Assembly (NCBI RefSeq): GCF_030867145.1 | Contig: NC_134428.1 | Span: forward strand, 7,564,001-7,628,000 | DNA: 64,000 bases | Direction of reading: 5' to 3' | From: Opisthocomus hoazin | Lineage: Eukaryota > Chordata > Aves > Opisthocomiformes > Opisthocomidae | Program-made: the position numbers and the translations under genes | Notes under the pieces: generated by a model | The model's input: only the letters and a program-made list of their open reading frames with translations | Database searches by the model: none | What the model was told of the DNA's origin: nothing | Shown: positions 60,601 through 64,000 of the stretch, in pieces | Position numbering within the stretch: position 1 is the stretch's first letter | Layout: each line of letters starts with the position of its first letter

Positions 60601-63600
60601 ATGTAATTTACAAAAACCAAGAGAAAGTATCCTGAAGGATACTCAAAATATGTCATATCAAATTAAATCTGACTGCAAAAACTACCCTTCTTTCTAAATG
60701 CAGAATGATTCCATGCTAAAAGGGTACATTCTTCCAAAGGAAAAAAGCTGACACAAGAGATCTAAGTTACCAATGGATAGAGAGAACAGTGAATTAAAGA
60801 CCTGCAGATCAATCAAAATAGAGAAATGTAATTTGGATGATAGGGTATCTTTGGGGTTTTCATGAAAAGGAACATAAGGAACATATGGACAATCAGTGTC
60901 AGATTAGCATCTAGATATGATCGGATCACTGAATATTCCTGCACCTTTCAATACTGTTTCATCACACTATGCCCAAGAGGTACCTTCCAAGTAATTCCTA
61001 TTAGAGAATGAACTAATTAACTAAGCAGTAAGATATTCAGAAACTCCTGTCAGTATAAACCAAGAATTAAATCTGGCAGATAGCTTTTCATGTTTTTGAA
61101 AACTAGTAAGGCAAGATTTTCAGTTAGTGTAGATTAAGTAGATATTTACAGATTTCAAAGGCTTTCTAATAGTTTAACAACTTTTTCAAATCTTCAACAA
61201 AACATTCTTTGATAACAGATGTTAGTCTCCTTTGTTTCTAAATCCAAAGGCAAGTAAGAATACCTTCCAAAACAGTCCTGTTTACAATTTAGTCTCAAGG
61301 GAGAAGAAAAAAAAATACCTTCAATAAAAAGCAATAAAGAAAAACAGTTTCCTATTCACAGGAGCTAATTATGTTTACTAAAAAAAAAATTCCGAAATCA
61401 CTTTCAATAAAATGCAAAAAGTAGCAGAGGGAAATAAATAAAAACCCAGTAGAATTGCTTGGTGTGATTTTGCAGAAACAGAGAGCTGAAAAAGAATAAA
61501 AAGTTGCTTTCCAATAACATGAAAATAATAATGTTACAACTAGCCAGGCAACAGAGGCAGAAAATGGGTAACTAGAGGAGGGTGACAGAACCAGCTTTTA
61601 GTGACACAGGGATAAAAAGGAGATACAAGCAGCAGAAAACACTGATGAAACAAGTCCTTGTAAACACCAGATAAAGAACAGCTGAAGGCAATAACTCAGG
61701 CTATAACATGGCTGATAAAGCAGCCTTGCAACATTCTAATCACCTACAGTCCCAGGACTCTTGTTTTTGTGAGGAGCAAATAACTCATTGTTTTGACAGA
61801 GCAGTAAATTTCATGCATAATTTTGAAGTGCTGAAATAAGATGCATCCCTTAGGAAAGCAGACAGTTTCAAAGTAATTGAGAAATGGACATCGGAAATGG
61901 AATTACAATGTAGTTTGGATAGAACAATTCCTGCACAGAGAGATTCCCGCAGAGTGGGATGTCCTTATAATTAGACACCTCTTGGTGCCCAGAAGCAGCT
62001 TCACTTTTACTGTTTGACTCTGCACTGGTAATTTCTGATCATTCTACCTCATCAATATGGGAAGAGGGGTTGCAATGCAACAAAAGAGCAATCACATATA
62101 GGTTATAAGAAAGGATGTACAGGCTTTATAGAAGTCTCCCACAGCCATCTATGGGTGCACATGAACTTCAGCAGAGGCTTAACCAGAAGGTATTTGGGCA
62201 TTTTAACTTGCTTCCTCCCTAAAAAGCTGGCTAGTCTCAAAGAGGTTTCACATATAACTATGCTCCCACCCATAAACTTTGCCAAATAAGCCCCTCAGAA
62301 CCCACCTGCAGGGCACATAGATCTAGCTAATAAGAGTATGGCCAAAGCCCAGAATGAAACGTCACTTCAATACTATTAAAAACTGTCTCTAAGCATTTGT
62401 CTTCATTGTGTTTAAGTGATCCTGAAGTACAGAGAAATATGTGGATGGACCTTGGGCCAACAATAAATTCAACAGCAATGGAGCCTCAGAATGCGGATGG
62501 ATGACATAGATGTGTTGGAACCAAATTAGACACCATAAAAAAATTGAACATTAGTCTTCGTATAATTAATTTGTTACTGATATTAATTGTACCTTTCCTT
62601 TTGAATTTCGGTGAAGCTATTCTCAATCACATAGTTTCTAATTTGCCTGAAGCCTTGTGAGGAAGCAGCATGTGCAATAACACAGGGCGATGCTTCCCAT
62701 AGCGCCCTGCTGTTACATTCTAAATGACTCCTCTTTGCACAGACTCATGCCTCTTTGCTATATGTCTGTATTAGAAGTAGAGCCTTTACACTTGCTGAAG
62801 GCTTTTGTCATCTACATACTGTATACAACAGATTAAAGCTCGCACCAGGAAGGAATCAGAATTCATAGCTTTGAGAAGGCATTCCTCTTTTTATTATACA
62901 TAAAAATATCCCTGTATAGTCCCATTAACAATAACATACAAGTATGAGTCTTCTCTCTGAGCATTCAGCTCTAAAATTCCCCCAGATCCTGACAAACAGC
63001 ATGCAATTAAACGAAGAAGATCAGAACAAGATCAGAACAGGAATCAGACTTCCAAACCTCTGGAGAGTGCCATATCTGCGCACATGTTGATAGGACTATT
63101 CCCTTTACTTTGGTGATTATACTGCAAACTGTTTATAACTCTTTCCCCGACTAATAAAAACCACACTTGAATAGAGCTTCACCCACTGAGAGCCTGCAAG
63201 TTCTTCATGCACAAAATTTCCCTTTTATAAAAGAGATTCCTAACTGTTTCCATTGATTTGTTTGGTCTTTTTTTTTTTCTTTTTTGAAGGTCTATATGAC
63301 AGTAATATTTTTTGGTGTACATCCGACAAAAGTGCATCAAGCATTAAAGATAGTAGAAGATTAATTTTTACCAGCTAGAGTTATGTGATATTTTGGTCAC
63401 GCCAAAACTCTTTAGAAATTGACAGTCATTCTCACCCTTATGAATTCAGCCTTTTGCTTCCTTAGCTGTAATTCATTCTAAGAGAAGTCAAGCAAAACAC
63501 AATTAGGTGGCACTATGTCAATCTTAGGGACTCATTAACCTGTCATTCCACATGAATTTTGGTTCTCGAGTGTATCTAGTGAAACTGGGAAAAAAACCCA

Positions 63601-64000
63601 ACAACCTATAGGGGTGCATATTCAGATTTTAAGCCTTATTACGCATGAACCACTTATTAGGAGAAGTCCTGAAACACAGAAGAAGAATTTCCTCATCTTG
63701 AATCATTCTGACTGATAGAAAGATTTGGACATGGTGTCTACTGTCATTCTACCAGGAAGAAAATACTGTTTCATAGTGTGTTATATGTGATTAAGTGCTC
63801 CTTGTTACCTCATGTATTTTTCTGCAAGATTCCTGCCAATTTAGTGTGGTAACAAGTCCCCTGCAGAAACTGCACATGAAAAGAGCTGTAACCTAGGAAG
63901 CTTTTCCCCACTGATACTCATTAGTTTCTGACTGAAGAAAAGTCATTTGAGAGAACCCACAGCAACTCTTAAATTCCAAAGCCAAACCTGAAAATTTGGC
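48661..64000. other. Host non-coding DNA, no gene recognised
   Basis: About 15 kb of AT-rich sequence. Open frames up to 151 codons exist (55853-56308, minus), but none has a recognisable domain or compositional signature of coding. A C12-A9 run lies at 52510-52530, followed by a GC/CpG-rich patch to about 52950. No LTR, CR1, satellite or RNA gene was recognised. Conserved non-coding elements cannot be judged from one sequence. Confidence 0.45.
52510..52530. repeat. Homopolymer run C12 A9
   Basis: Twelve C followed by nine A. On the minus strand it reads as T9 G12. A simple low-complexity tract. Confidence 0.85.

Overview
The window looks like about 64 kb of AT-rich, gene-poor bird genomic DNA. 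The evidence for a bird is a set of CR1 LINE 3' tails and several LTRs of the avian ERV-L type (LTR starts TGTCCTGG..., 5-bp target duplications). I recognise no host protein-coding exon, rRNA, tRNA or CRISPR. All convincing coding content is retroviral. The species cannot be named from the sequence alone.

Layout. Positions 1-28457 are host DNA with a minus-strand solo ERV-L-type LTR (6003-6559, TSD GAGGT) and CR1 tails near 7.5, 9.2, 13.3 and 27.5 kb. Positions 28458 to about 32090 hold a 3'-truncated, internally deleted betaretrovirus-like provirus. It has one LTR, a tRNA-Lys3-type primer site, a leader with a splice donor, a 541-codon open gag (MA-CA), one broken zinc knuckle, then a jump into RNase H and integrase with a frameshift. 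No 3' LTR was found. Positions 32.1-42.05 kb are host DNA with a plus-strand solo LTR (37590-38164, TSD TATACG), a poly-A run, a 20-bp inverted repeat and a CR1 tail.

The main object is a complete, young-looking, env-less ERV-L-like provirus at 42055-48655 (6601 bp, TSD ATCAT). Its LTRs of 403 and 404 bp differ at 7 positions plus one G-run indel. Gag (661 codons) and Pol lie in the same frame, separated by one UAG. Pol keeps its protease DTGA, reverse transcriptase YIDD, RNase H DEDD and integrase HHCC and D,D35E residues. The only break I see is a TGA between RNase H and integrase.

Two aspects of this provirus stand out. The Gag N-terminus is strongly hydrophobic, with two or three possible membrane segments, instead of a myristoylated matrix. 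The UAG is followed, after 10 nt, by a predicted stem whose loop is fully complementary to a segment about 50 nt downstream, which would form a readthrough pseudoknot. Pol has no ATG of its own ahead of the protease, which fits expression by readthrough. A 54-codon open frame of unknown meaning lies between pol and the 3' LTR, where other retroviruses carry env.

Positions 48661-64000 are again host-type AT-rich DNA, with one small GC/CpG-rich patch near 52.5-52.95 kb.
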